A stretch of DNA of 64,000 nt. Source: Oscillospiraceae bacterium HV4-5-C5C. Lineage in GTDB: Bacteria > Bacillota > Clostridia > Saccharofermentanales > Fastidiosipilaceae. The stretch lies in the NCBI GenBank assembly GCA_012034405.1, contig JAAVLZ010000012.1, positions 1-64,000 on the forward strand, in the 5' to 3' direction. This document shows, in pieces, positions 55,654-64,000 of this stretch. The translations under genes were made by a program, and so were the position numbers. Numbering within the stretch: position 1 is the first letter of the stretch; each line of letters opens with the position of its first letter. The notes under the pieces are model-generated. The model was given only the letters and a program-made list of their open reading frames with translations, did not search any database and was not told the DNA's origin.

Positions 55654-56714
55654 TATGCCCCCTGGTTTCCGAGCTGAGATAACACCTCACCTGCTTTCTG
55701 AATGACAGTCTGTCTGGCTTCCGACAGCTGCTGACCTCGCAGGGTAAAGCCTGACGCTCTTAAGTGTCCGCCGCCCCCAAAGGCCTGGGCAAAAGCAGAC
55801 GAGTCAAAATGCTCCCCGCTCCTTACGTTACCGCGGATTTCGCCGTCCGTCATTTCGCGAAGCAGCACAGCCACCTCCACGCCATCTACGTCCCGGAGCA
55901 TGGAAGCCAGGCCTTCAAGATCCGTATCTTCCCCCCCGATCTGCTGCATCAGGCTATGCGGAAGGTCCGCAATAATCAGGCGGCCATCATAGTAGAATTC
56001 CGCCCGCTGCGCGGCCTCACCGGTATACCGTAGTTTTGCCGGCGTGATAATATCAAATAAACGGCCGGACAGCTCGTTGGTATCAATGGGGTACCGCATT
56101 AAGGTTGCCGCCGCCTCAAAAGTCCTGGCAGTAGTAGACGAAAAAGAGAAGCGGCCAGTATCGGTCATCAGCCCGGTCATCAGACAGGTTGCGATTTCCA
56201 GGTCCAGCAGATTCATGCCCAGGCGGCTCTCCAGGTAATCAGCCAGAAAAGCGACGATTTCGCACACCGCCGCAGCTTTTGTATTAACCAAAGTCGTCGG
56301 GCTGGGCGGCAGCTTTGAGATGTGGTGGTCAATAATAATCTGCCTCGGGCAGGCCTCAAACAGAGCCTGTCGCTGACCCAGGCGGTCACCTGCCGCACAG
56401 TCAATAGCCAGGGCTATGGTTTGACGCGCGGTTACCTCCCGGCTGGCTCCGGTTTCATCCGGATCATAAACCCGGATGAATTCGCGGCCAGGTAAAAAAG
56501 ACAGCTTGGAAGGCAAGGGTTCACTGGTCAGGACCACCGCTTGTACAGAACACTGTTTCAGCAGCTGGGCCAGGCCCAATCCCGCGCCTAAAGCGTCGCC
56601 ATCCGCATTAATGTGCGGGTAAATATAAACTGTCTGCTCCTGATTTCTGCAGCTGAGCAATTGATCTGTGATAGCCGCAAATGACGGTAAATAAGCCTTA
56701 TTCCCTTGTATCAC
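55653..56714 (-). CDS. nrnA: DHH-family phosphoesterase NrnA-like
   Basis: A 353-residue protein of the nanoRNase/pAp phosphatase group. DHH motifs: HINADGDALGAGLGL, AIDCAAGDR, IIIDHHISK, and DHHA1 with FGGGGHLRASGF. It degrades short RNA and 3'-phosphoadenosine 5'-phosphate in the cytoplasm. It appears to start at GTG with AGGATGGGG upstream. The rbfA-nrnA-truB order is standard in Firmicutes. Confidence 0.92.
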   Translation of the reverse strand: MIQGNKAYLPSFAAITDQLLSCRNQEQTVYIYPHINADGDALGAGLGLAQLLKQCSVQAVVLTSEPLPSKLSFLPGREFIRVYDPDETGASREVTARQTIALAIDCAAGDRLGQRQALFEACPRQIIIDHHISKLPPSPTTLVNTKAAAVCEIVAFLADYLESRLGMNLLDLEIATCLMTGLMTDTGRFSFSSTTARTFEAAATLMRYPIDTNELSGRLFDIITPAKLRYTGEAAQRAEFYYDGRLIIADLPHSLMQQIGGEDTDLEGLASMLRDVDGVEVAVLLREMTDGEIRGNVRSGEHFDSSAFAQAFGGGGHLRASGFTLRGQQLSEARQTVIQKAGEVLSQLGNQGA

Positions 56715-56748
56715 CTAAAACCCCATCCTAATCCATCCCCATTTGAGG

Positions 56749-57177
56749 TCAGTTCAGGTCTCCGTCAGGTTCCGTCGTGTCCCCAGCCGGGACGGCAGTA
56801 TCAGCGGAGTCTGAAGCTGACGACGCTTTGACCCGGCCCATCGCCTGGTCAATCAGGCGATTCAGGCGGAAAGCATGGTCAATGGAATCATCTTCTTTAA
56901 AATGCAGCTCCGGAACCACCCGCAAGCGCATCCGCTTGCCAATCTCCGTTCTGAAAAAGCCCTGGGCTTTTGAGAGTGCCTGAAAACAGGCTTTCTTTTC
57001 CTCTTCAGAGCCCATGACACTGACAAATACATTAGCATGGGACAGGTCCCCTGATACCTCAACCGCCGTAATACTGGTCAATTGCGGAATACGCGGATCC
57101 CTGACCTCATGCTGCAGCAGATCAGCCAATTCACGGCGGATTTCATCCCCCACCCGTGCCGGTCTGTTATTGCTCAT
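56749..57177 (-). CDS. rbfA: Ribosome-binding factor A
   Basis: A 142-residue KH-like 30S maturation factor: RVGDEIRRELADLLQ, VRDPRIPQLTSIT, ANVFVSVMG and LRVVPELHFKEDDSIDHAFR. A Ser/Asp-rich tail of about 25 residues follows. The start shares a base with the infB stop (TAATG). Confidence 0.95.
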   Translation of the reverse strand: MSNNRPARVGDEIRRELADLLQHEVRDPRIPQLTSITAVEVSGDLSHANVFVSVMGSEEEKKACFQALSKAQGFFRTEIGKRMRLRVVPELHFKEDDSIDHAFRLNRLIDQAMGRVKASSASDSADTAVPAGDTTEPDGDLN

Positions 57178-60100
57178 TAACGTTCAACTTCTTTCATTTC
57201 ATAGCACTCAATCACATCGCCAACTTTAATATCGTTAAAGTTTTCAATGGATATGCCGCACTCAAAGCCCTGGGCCACTTCCTTGACATCATCCTTAAAG
57301 CGGCGCAGGGAAGCGAGTTTTCCTTCCATGATGACGATACCGTTTCTGACCAGGCGGATATCTCCGTTCCTGACGACTTTGCCGTCCGTTACATAAGCGC
57401 CCCCGATAGTGCCGACATTAGAGACCTTGAAGGTTTCCCGAATCTCAACATGGCCCAGCACAACTTCCTTGAACTCCGGTGCCAGCATACCCTTAAGGGC
57501 AGCCTGAATATCATCAATGGCGTTATAGATCACCCGGTACAGGCGGACATCCACCCCGGTTTCCTTGGCCATATCCGCGGCCGCGTTAGATGGGCGAACA
57601 TTAAAGCCTATGACAATGGCATTACTGACATCGGCCAGGCGAATATCTGATTCATTGATCGCACCGACGGCGCCGTGAATGACATTGACTTTCACCTCAG
57701 CGTTCTGCAGTTTCTGTAAGGATTGGGTCACCGCTTCAACTGAACCCTGCACATCAGCCTTGATGATCAGATTCAATTCTTTGATCTCACCCTCAGACAT
57801 GCGCGTAAACAGGTTATCCAGACTGAGCTTCTGACGAACGCCCAGCGAATCCTCCCTGATTTTATTACGGCGCGTTTCAGCCAGATGTCTGGCCAGTGTC
57901 TGATCCTCAACCGCGTAGAAGAGTTCACCCGCGTCCGGCACATCCGGCAGGCCCAGAACCTCGACCGGCACAGAAGGACCGGCTTTTTTGACTTCATTGC
58001 CGCTGGCGTCAGTCATCGCGCGGATATTTCCCACAATGGCGCCGGTAACGATGGTATCCGACAAGTGCAGCGTGCCACGCTGGACCAGCATGGTTGCCAC
58101 CGGTCCGCGGTTTTTGTCCAGTTTTGCTTCAATAATAATACCCTTAGCCTGACGGTCCGGATCAGCTTTCAGATCCAGGATGTCCGCGGTCAGCAGGACC
58201 ATTTCGAGCAGATCCTTGACGCCTTCACCCGTTTTGGCGGATACCGGAACCATGATGGTGCTGCCGCCCCAGTCTTCAGGTATGACGCCTTGTTCCGACA
58301 GCTCCTGCTTGACGTGGTCGATATTGGCCCCGGGTTTATCAATCTTGTTAATTGCGACAACAATTTCCGTATTAGCCGCCTTGGCATGGTGAATAGCCTC
58401 TATCGTCTGCGGCATCACGCCGTCATCCGCGGCCACCACCAGAATCGCAATATCTGTAGCTTGAGCGCCGCGGGCGCGCATGGTAGTAAAGGCCTCATGG
58501 CCGGGCGTGTCCAGGAAGGTGATTTTGCGATCTCCGACTCTGACCATGTATGCGCCGATATGCTGGGTGATGCCGCCGGCTTCGCCCTTAACCACAGAGG
58601 TTTTGCGGATATAATCCAGCAAGCTGGTCTTACCATGGTCAACGTGACCCATGACCGCAACCACCGGCGGGCGGGGTTTGAGCTTGGCAGGATCATCCTG
58701 TGAATCATCAAACAGCAGCTCTTCATCAGAGACTTCAACCAGTTTGTCCGTACTGATATTAAACTCATTGGCTACCAGCGAAGCGGTATCATAGTCAATG
58801 GCCTCATTCAACGTAGCCATCATGCCGAGCTTCATCAGCTCTTTGATAACTTCAGCTGAGGTCTTTTTGATGGCTTCAGAAAACTGCTTAACCGTCAGGG
58901 CTTCCGGCAGCGTGACATGCGTCAGCACCGCCACAGAAGGGCTTTGACGGCGGCTTTGCTGGCGAAGTCTCCCGCGCCTGGCCAGTCTCATCACCTCATC
59001 ATCCCGCTCCAGGCCGGGCTCGGCGCCTTTGCGCCCATGGTTACGGCCGCTGCCCCGTTTATTTCGGTCAATCGCGTCCCGCTGGGAAAAATTAGCGCGG
59101 CCTTCCGGCGTGCTGCGGCCAAACAGCTCCGGAGCAGCGTCCGGCTTTTTGCGGGCCGGCGCGCGTCTGGCGTGCTGCGGGCGCTGATCCTCATCCTTAT
59201 CTTTATCCATGTAGCCGCCACCGCCGGCGTTATACGCGCGGGGTCCCGGCCGTCTGCCGGGAGCGGATGAAGGACTGGCACCAGGGCCGCGGCGCTCCAT
59301 GCCCGGGCCGCCGGCAGGTCCACGGCGGTCGTTGCTGACCGGTCCGCGGTCTCTGGCCTCAGCCTGCCGCTGCTTACGCTGGGCAAAAGCCTGAGCTGTA
59401 GCCGCCAGTGAACTGGCTACGCCGTTATCCTTTTTTTGCAGATCAAAGATATTGCCCACCTTACCGGGAGTCGGCGCCTGACGCATGCTGTTTACCGGTC
59501 TGGCCTCACGAGTCGGTCCCTGGCCGCGATTAGGCGCATCCGGGCCGGGCTCACGGGATTTAGCCGGAGCCGCCGTAGCAGCAGGCGCCGCAGGCATATC
59601 AGCAGCCCTGGCTGACCGGTTAGCCGGAGCGGCAGCCCGGCCGCCTTCAGGACGCGGGGCGGTTCGGCCGCTCCGGTCACTGCGATCTCTGCCCGAGCCG
59701 TCAAGCTGGCCGCCGCGCGCACGGTTGTCCGCCTGGCGGCGGCTGCCGGCTGGCTGGCCGCCGCGGTTAAGCTGAGAAAGGTCCATCCGCCCGACTTTGC
59801 GGGGTTCCGGCGCGCTGCCCAGACTGCCCCGGGCGGGGGTGGTCTTCTCAACCTGAGGAGCCGCAGCCATGACCGGGCTCTGGCTGGCTGAGACCGACGC
59901 AGCGGCATCCGCGGTTTTAGTTGCGGCAGGTTCCGCGGCTGACGCCTGAGATTTGGTTTCAGGCTCAGCCGATACTGCCCGAGCCGCCGGTTCTACCTGA
60001 GAAGGCTCACTGGCATCCGGCACCGGCTTATCCGCAGGCGCAGCCGGTTCAGCTTCCGCCACCGGCTCAGGCCGGACCTGTGCCTCACCCGGAGCAGCAG

Positions 60101-60506
60101 CGGTTGCAGTCGCGGGCCGGGCCTCAGGTACAAAGGCAGCAGCCGATTCCACCCCGGGAAGCGAAGTCTGAGCCGGCTGCGCCTCAGCAACCGGTTCATG
60201 CTCATCCGGAGCCTGCTGAGCGGGCTTGGCTTTTTTATGAGCTTTGACCACCTTAACGGTTCCGGTAATCTTTTTCCCTGACACGCCCTGCATGGTAATC
60301 ACCGGGCCGGCAGGATCAACGGCAGTCTCATCATCAACCGGAGCTGATTTATCCTCAGCATCTTGCGTTTCCGGCGCGTCAGCCGACAGTCTGCCGTTTT
60401 CTTCCTCCGCCCGTTTATTGTCCTGGGGCAGGGGGGCGGCATCCTGATGCAGATCGGGTTGATTACTAAAACCTGCCTTCAGTCCGGACTCATCCATTTT
60501 TGTCAT
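57177..60506 (-). CDS. infB: Translation initiation factor IF-2 with long disordered N-terminus
   Basis: About 1109 residues. The first 500 or so are low-complexity (Ala, Pro, Glu, then Arg/Gly-rich with RxGGG runs), much longer than in most Firmicutes. The IF2_N helix, then the G domain: [52 protein letters not shown] and SAKTGEG. The C-terminal part carries [22 protein letters not shown] and FEDCIN-type ending. It places initiator tRNA on the 30S subunit. The start at 60506 is tentative; GTG at 60536 lacks a ribosome site and the GGAGG lies 13 bases before the ATG. Confidence 0.95.
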   Translation of the reverse strand: MTKMDESGLKAGFSNQPDLHQDAAPLPQDNKRAEEENGRLSADAPETQDAEDKSAPVDDETAVDPAGPVITMQGVSGKKITGTVKVVKAHKKAKPAQQAPDEHEPVAEAQPAQTSLPGVESAAAFVPEARPATATAAAPGEAQVRPEPVAEAEPAAPADKPVPDASEPSQVEPAARAVSAEPETKSQASAAEPAATKTADAAASVSASQSPVMAAAPQVEKTTPARGSLGSAPEPRKVGRMDLSQLNRGGQPAGSRRQADNRARGGQLDGSGRDRSDRSGRTAPRPEGGRAAAPANRSARAADMPAAPAATAAPAKSREPGPDAPNRGQGPTREARPVNSMRQAPTPGKVGNIFDLQKKDNGVASSLAATAQAFAQRKQRQAEARDRGPVSNDRRGPAGGPGMERRGPGASPSSAPGRRPGPRAYNAGGGGYMDKDKDEDQRPQHARRAPARKKPDAAPELFGRSTPEGRANFSQRDAIDRNKRGSGRNHGRKGAEPGLERDDEVMRLARRGRLRQQSRRQSPSVAVLTHVTLPEALTVKQFSEAIKKTSAEVIKELMKLGMMATLNEAIDYDTASLVANEFNISTDKLVEVSDEELLFDDSQDDPAKLKPRPPVVAVMGHVDHGKTSLLDYIRKTSVVKGEAGGITQHIGAYMVRVGDRKITFLDTPGHEAFTTMRARGAQATDIAILVVAADDGVMPQTIEAIHHAKAANTEIVVAINKIDKPGANIDHVKQELSEQGVIPEDWGGSTIMVPVSAKTGEGVKDLLEMVLLTADILDLKADPDRQAKGIIIEAKLDKNRGPVATMLVQRGTLHLSDTIVTGAIVGNIRAMTDASGNEVKKAGPSVPVEVLGLPDVPDAGELFYAVEDQTLARHLAETRRNKIREDSLGVRQKLSLDNLFTRMSEGEIKELNLIIKADVQGSVEAVTQSLQKLQNAEVKVNVIHGAVGAINESDIRLADVSNAIVIGFNVRPSNAAADMAKETGVDVRLYRVIYNAIDDIQAALKGMLAPEFKEVVLGHVEIRETFKVSNVGTIGGAYVTDGKVVRNGDIRLVRNGIVIMEGKLASLRRFKDDVKEVAQGFECGISIENFNDIKVGDVIECYEMKEVER

Positions 60507-60547
60507 CTCTTCAGCTAGCTCCTCCGTTTTTGGCACTTAGTACGCAG

Positions 60548-60562
60548 CGTTGCTTCGCAACG
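60548..60562 (-). other. Stem-loop in the infB leader
   Basis: CGTTGC-GAA-GCAACG forms a perfect 6-bp stem with a GAA loop on the minus strand, between the infB promoter and its start. No T-run follows, so it is not a terminator. Confidence 0.6.
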
Positions 60563-60577
60563 ATACACAGTCGTTAT

Positions 60578-60607
60578 ATTATACCTTATATGATGTCAGT
60601 AGCTCAA
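60578..60607 (-). promoter_or_regulatory. Internal promoter of infB
   Basis: Minus strand: -35 TTGAGC (60602-60607), 18-base spacer, perfect -10 TATAAT (60578-60583). It would give infB extra transcripts inside the operon. Confidence 0.7.
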
Positions 60608-60630
60608 GGCAAAGCCAGTATTTACTTAAT

Positions 60631-60972
60631 TCAGGCCAGATAGCCTCGTATCCCTTCAGCAAAGGAAGCGTCTGTCAGGGCTAACACGGCCCGGGGCTTG
60701 CCGTGCCCAAAGCGCGCGAAGTCCGCTTTACTGCCACAACAGCAGCCGCTGATACCGGTCTCCGCCGCGGCTTTCATCACATGTCGAAGCGTGTTAGGTG
60801 AGCAGTCCTCCGCCAGGATCAGCAAGCTGACCTGCTTTTTCCTGATCGCGCGGTCGACCGCGTCACTGCCCATCATCAGCTGGCCGGCTCTATAAGCCAG
60901 ACCCAGCAAGCCCAGTATTTTGCTTCGCCGCTGGGGATCCTGCACCGGTTCAAAGGGATTTATGGTTTCCAT
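60631..60972 (-). CDS. L7Ae family ribosomal protein (YlxQ-like)
   Basis: A 113-residue L7Ae/L30e-fold RNA-binding protein: ILGLLGLAYRAGQLMMG, AIRKKQVSLLILAEDCSPNT and a Gly/Cys stretch GISGCCCGSK. YlxQ proteins in this operon position bind kink-turn RNAs. It overlaps the rnpM stop by 23 bases; a GGGTGAT site precedes it. Confidence 0.85.
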   Translation of the reverse strand: METINPFEPVQDPQRRSKILGLLGLAYRAGQLMMGSDAVDRAIRKKQVSLLILAEDCSPNTLRHVMKAAAETGISGCCCGSKADFARFGHGKPRAVLALTDASFAEGIRGYLA

Positions 60973-61348
60973 CTTTTATCACCCGCCTGACTGCCCGTCC
61001 ATCCGGCAGCAATACAGTTGTCTCCCCTTTGGCCAGACGCTGCTGTCTCTGAAGCTCTGCGGCTTGTTCCTGCTGCCAGCGCAAAGCTTCAGCCATAACC
61101 TGCTCCTTGAGCTGGTCCTTGCAGGCTGGTTCTAAGGCTTTCAGTTCCAGCTGCTGCTCCAGGCGGCGGCCTTTCCACAAAGCCTCGATACAGGCCGGGT
61201 CCTTACAGACATAAAACCCCCGGCCTGGCATTTTCCCGATTGCATCCAGCCTTATTTCTCCGTCCCGGCGAACCAGGCGCAGCAGATCCCGCTTATTCCG
61301 CATCTTCCGGCAAACCACGCACATGCGCTGTGGTACGCGCTTAGCCAT
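60950..61348 (-). CDS. rnpM: RNase P modulator RnpM (YlxR family)
   Basis: A 132-residue protein with the YlxR core: RMCVVCRKMRNKRDLLRLVR, GRGFYVCKDPACIEALWKGRRLEQ. The RNA-binding family protein RnpM binds the RNase P RNA in B. subtilis. Extra helices rich in Gln and Glu extend the C-terminus. It is 73 bases after nusA. Confidence 0.9.
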   Translation of the reverse strand: MAKRVPQRMCVVCRKMRNKRDLLRLVRRDGEIRLDAIGKMPGRGFYVCKDPACIEALWKGRRLEQQLELKALEPACKDQLKEQVMAEALRWQQEQAAELQRQQRLAKGETTVLLPDGRAVRRVIKDGNHKSL

Positions 61349-61421
61349 TTAACCTTCCCCCTGATTTCAGCCAATAATCACAGATATTTAACCCCGCAGC
61401 AGACCAGCTGCTCCGGCGGCC

Positions 61422-62669
61422 TCAAGCCTGATCCTGACCCTGATCCGGGTCGGCCGGAGCGGTCTCAGCCGGCGTTTCCGGAGTGGCTGTCTGATCAGCC
61501 GGCGCGGTTTCCTCCGCCGCGGCAGCAGCCTGAGGCTGGTCTTCCAGGTCCGTTTCAGATTGCTGGCGGTCCGGCGCGGTTTCCTCCGCCGCGGCTTCAA
61601 ACACCTGCATAAACTCTGATTCAAACAGCTCTCTGTACTGCGATTCTGACTTAATGTCAATCTTCCAGCCGGTCAGTTTAGCAGCAAGACGGGCATTCTG
61701 GCCTTCCTTGCCAATGGCCAGCGATAGCTGCGCGTCCGGTACGATCACCCTGGCAGAGCGGTTTTCCTCATCCGCGTCCACCCGCACCACTTTTGCCGGG
61801 CTCAAGGCGTTACTGATAAAGTTTTCCAGAACCGGATCCCATTCAATAATATCAATCTTCTCATTATTCAATTCTGTCATAACGGCCTGGACCCTGAGGC
61901 CATGCTGACCTACGCAGGCCCCCAGCGCGTCTACATCAGCGTCTCTTGACGCCACCGCAATTTTGGTTCTGGCGCCGGCCTCACGCGCCACAGAGATGAT
62001 CTCAACCACGCCATCCTTTATTTCCGGTACTTCCTGCTCAAACAGCTTGCGCACCATGTTGGGATGCGACCTGGAAACAAACACGACCGGACGGCCACGG
62101 CGATCATCAACCTTTAATACATAAAACTTCATCCGCTGATTAAAGTGGTAGGATTCGGTTTTAACCTGCTCATGGCGGGTCAGGACTGCCTCCGCCCGAT
62201 CAATATCCACAATCACCTCATTGCGGTCACGGCGCTGCACCACACCGGTGACCAGTTCTCCGATTTTGGTGCTGAACTCATCCTGGATCCGGTCCCGTTC
62301 CGCGGTCGCCAGTTTCTGGACGATCACGTTTTTAGCCGTCTGCGCCGCCAGCCGGCCAAAATCCTGAGGCGAAAGCTCAAATTCCAGCAAGTCGCCAAGC
62401 TCAAAATCATCACTGATACCCTGAGCTTCAGCCAAAGAAATCTGCGAATTGGGATCTTCTACCGCCTCCACAACTTCCCGCATCATATAGACCTTCATGT
62501 CGCCGGTCTCCCGGTTGACCTCCGCCCGGATGTTGTCGGTGGTTTTGGCATCAAACTCCCGTTTGTATGAGGAAATCAAAGCTTCTTCTATAGCCTGATA
62601 CAAGACCTCCGCATCAATTCCGCGCTCCTTTTCAAGCTGCTGAATAGCCGCTATTAATTCTGTATTCAT
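61422..62669 (-). CDS. nusA: Transcription termination/antitermination factor NusA
   Basis: A 415-residue RNA polymerase-binding factor: N-terminal domain (MNTELIAAIQQLEKERGI), S1 domain (LVTGVVQRRDRNEVIVDI), and two KH domains (VRVDADEENRSARVIVPD, LSLAIGKEGQNARLAAKLTGW). The last 60 residues are acidic and Ala-rich, with a 25-base in-frame DNA repeat (61499-61523 and 61571-61595). The start has AAAGGAG 6 bases upstream. Confidence 0.96.
   Translation of the reverse strand: MNTELIAAIQQLEKERGIDAEVLYQAIEEALISSYKREFDAKTTDNIRAEVNRETGDMKVYMMREVVEAVEDPNSQISLAEAQGISDDFELGDLLEFELSPQDFGRLAAQTAKNVIVQKLATAERDRIQDEFSTKIGELVTGVVQRRDRNEVIVDIDRAEAVLTRHEQVKTESYHFNQRMKFYVLKVDDRRGRPVVFVSRSHPNMVRKLFEQEVPEIKDGVVEIISVAREAGARTKIAVASRDADVDALGACVGQHGLRVQAVMTELNNEKIDIIEWDPVLENFISNALSPAKVVRVDADEENRSARVIVPDAQLSLAIGKEGQNARLAAKLTGWKIDIKSESQYRELFESEFMQVFEAAAEETAPDRQQSETDLEDQPQAAAAAEETAPADQTATPETPAETAPADPDQGQDQA
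61499..61595 (-). repeat. 25-base direct repeat in the nusA tail
   Basis: The same 25 bases, starting CCGGCGCGGTTTCC, occur at 61499-61523 and 61571-61595, exactly 72 bases (24 codons) apart, coding AAAEETAPx in both copies. Confidence 0.8.
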
Positions 62670-62725
62670 TTTTTCTCCTTTCAGCCGCCGGCGCCTGCCA
62701 CAGGCTCCGTTCAGGTTCAATCCAC

Positions 62726-63193
62726 TTAAAAAACAATAACTCTTTTAATCTTAGCCACGTCAGTCAAGTCTAAACGCCGGACCTCAGCCTGATCAGGCTG
62801 AACACAGACCCAGCCATCTCCACCATCAACCAGCAGTCCGGTAAACCGTTTAACCCCGGCGACAGCCTGATACAGGCTGACCTCAACCAGCTCATCCTTA
62901 TGCCTCCTGAAATCGGCCGCGGTTTTAAGCGGCCGGTCCACGCCCGGCGAAGAAACCTCCAGAAAATAGGCGCCTTGATAGGAAAATTCGCTATCCAGCA
63001 GGGGATCCAGCGACCGGCTGACAGTCTCACAGTCAGTCAGGCCGATTCCGCCGCGGCGGTCAATATAAAAGCGCAGGATCTTGCGTCCTTCCTCAGTTAT
63101 AAAATCCGTATCGATCAGTTCATAACCCAATTGTTCAATTATGGGACGTGCCAGGTTGTCTGCCTCCCTGGCCAGCCGACCGCCTGCTGCCAT
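62726..63193 (-). CDS. rimP: Ribosome maturation factor RimP
   Basis: A 155-residue 30S maturation factor: LGYELIDTDFITEEGRKILRFYIDRRGGIGLTDCETVSRSL and YFLEVSSPGVDRPL. GCAAGGAGGAGC precedes the start. First gene of the nusA-infB operon, with a promoter and a structured leader. Confidence 0.95.
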   Translation of the reverse strand: MAAGGRLAREADNLARPIIEQLGYELIDTDFITEEGRKILRFYIDRRGGIGLTDCETVSRSLDPLLDSEFSYQGAYFLEVSSPGVDRPLKTAADFRRHKDELVEVSLYQAVAGVKRFTGLLVDGGDGWVCVQPDQAEVRRLDLTDVAKIKRVIVF

Positions 63194-63222
63194 ATTGCTC
63201 CTCCTTGCAACCCTATCAAAAG

Positions 63223-63255
63223 GAAAGAGCGGACTTGCTGTAAGCCCACTCTTTC
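63223..63255 (-). other. Stem-loop in the rimP leader, possible attenuator
   Basis: GAAAGAG (63249-63255, minus strand) pairs with CTCTTTC (63223-63229); further pairs lie inside. It is followed on the minus strand by CTTTTGA, a weak T-run, within the predicted rimP transcript. Confidence 0.5.
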
Positions 63256-63278
63256 AATAACATGCCAATACTTGTTGT

Positions 63279-63307
63279 ATTCTATCATATGACCATCAAT
63301 CAAGCAA
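63279..63307 (-). promoter_or_regulatory. Promoter of the rimP-nusA-infB operon
   Basis: Minus strand: -35 TTGCTT (63302-63307), 17-base spacer, -10 TAGAAT (63279-63284). The leader is about 80 bases. Confidence 0.75.
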
Positions 63308-63352
63308 GCAGCCTACCCGGCCGAACCCTGCGTCTGCAGAGCACACGTTTAT

Positions 63353-63890
63353 TTACCCAAGGAAAGAATCTGATATACGGTTGAAACCCGCTGCTTTTAA
63401 CCCACTGCCATCCAGGAACTCACGGCCGTTGTCTGCCGTCAGCTTTTTGATGATTTGAGTCAAGTTGCCGTCCACCCGCTTCCGGGCCCGCCTGACGGCC
63501 CAGATTCCTTCCGTCTGGCGCTTATTCCGGATCAGCACATTCACTGTTTGTCGCGGCTGCCGGTCAACCCAGGTCAGGATCGCTAGCTTGGTTCCGGCTT
63601 TCCCGCAGATCCAGGTTACTTACGTCCCGGAATATGCCCCCTCTTATGTGTCCTCACCCTTTGTTTGCCGCCCGCTGCCAGCTGCGCAGCTGTGCGTATC
63701 GGCCCGGTATACCCTCCTCCCTGAGATACAGCGGTTCAGCCTTGTTAAAGCTGAGGTTCATTCGTCGCTGCTCTACCAGCCCCCGTTTGACCTCCCGCCC
63801 GATGCTTGGCCGGTCCCGGCTGAGGGTAAGCGTGGCGCCGTTTTTGGGGAACTCAAGCCCTGCTCATTCAAACCTTCGATTTGATCTCTT
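63353..63890 (-). pseudogene. Decayed IS30-type transposase
   Basis: Read on the minus strand, pieces of an IS30 transposase appear in different frames. Near 63870 comes QRERDQIEGLNEQGLS; after a frameshift, LSRDRPSIGREVKRG (the DNA-binding start); then RGHIPGRK; and in a third frame GKAGTKLAILTWVDRQ and LTADNGREF (part of the integrase core) down to the stop at 63353. Several hundred bases normal for the family are missing between these. It is broken and non-functional. Inverted-repeat ends were not found. Confidence 0.75.
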
Positions 63891-64000
63891 TCTCGTTGAC
63901 ATCATTCTCCGGCGTCAGCTCGCTGTCAACAAGCAGCTTATCCTACATAATCAACAATCAGGCTGCTTGCAGACGGCTTTGCTTTAGCAGGGGTATGAAT
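63891..64000. other. Right edge, no gene recognised
   Basis: No reading frame with protein features. Possibly the outer part of the IS30 remnant. Confidence 0.4.

Noticed and set aside
57885-58703. 272-codon plus-strand frame opposite infB
   Set aside because: Antisense of the IF-2 G domain; no recognisable features.
63465-63987. Plus-strand frames of 117-139 codons at the right edge
   Set aside because: They are antisense to the IS30 transposase fragments.

Overview
The window looks like chromosomal backbone from a moderately GC-rich Firmicute, most likely a member of the Clostridia. The evidence is a MraZ-headed division and cell-wall cluster with small basic protein, DivIB, FtsZ and NrdR in a row; a LytTR/DUF3021 pair; a DUF177-L32 pair; the YmfF/YmfH-type M16 peptidases; and strong AGGAGG ribosome sites. 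The sporulation genes that often follow ftsZ in spore formers (spoIIGA, sigE, sigG) are absent, which fits a non-sporulating lineage. I saw no rRNA, tRNA, CRISPR array or prophage. The only mobile-element trace is a decayed IS30-type transposase at the right edge.

Layout. 1-5.3 kb (minus): an HD nucleotidase, PcrA helicase, a hibernation factor and an unusual long-form GAPDH. 5.7-6.5 kb (plus): a lone TIM-barrel sugar isomerase. 6.7-12.3 kb (minus): an acyl-CoA synthetase under a strong promoter with an operator-like palindrome, then zwf, a cyclase-family hydrolase and gnd. 12.6-15.7 kb (plus): a 1049-residue protein with a disordered Ala/Pro-rich N-terminal part and a degenerate CPBP membrane domain. 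15.9-23.0 kb (minus): TrhP-like U32 protein, MltG, TypA, Der, L32 and DUF177. 23.3-24.2 kb (plus): LytTR regulator and DUF3021 membrane protein. 24.2-48.2 kb (minus): a long co-directional run from mraZ through rsmH, ftsL, pbpB, a murE-like gene, murF, mraY, ftsW, murG, divIB, sbp, ftsZ, nrdR, a two-component system, nth, recG, rsmD, coaD, a coiled-coil gene, ddl, DUF1934 and a small unknown gene. 48.5-63.2 kb (minus): rimP-nusA-rnpM-L7Ae-infB-rbfA-nrnA-truB-ribF::M16-M16-lgt-rodA, closed by a terminator.

The genes serve core functions: peptidoglycan precursor synthesis and septation, translation initiation and ribosome assembly, DNA repair, glycolysis and the oxidative pentose phosphate path. 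The unusual points are inside these conserved blocks. The protein at the murE position keeps the Mur-ligase layout but has lost the P-loop and other catalytic motifs. RibF is fused in one reading frame to a YmfF-like M16 domain, and its M16 partner lacks one zinc-binding His. A cyclase-family metallohydrolase sits between gnd and zwf where a 6-phosphogluconolactonase might be expected. FtsZ carries two candidate C-terminal anchor peptides. truB appears to start at a non-AUG codon. murD and murC are missing from the cluster.
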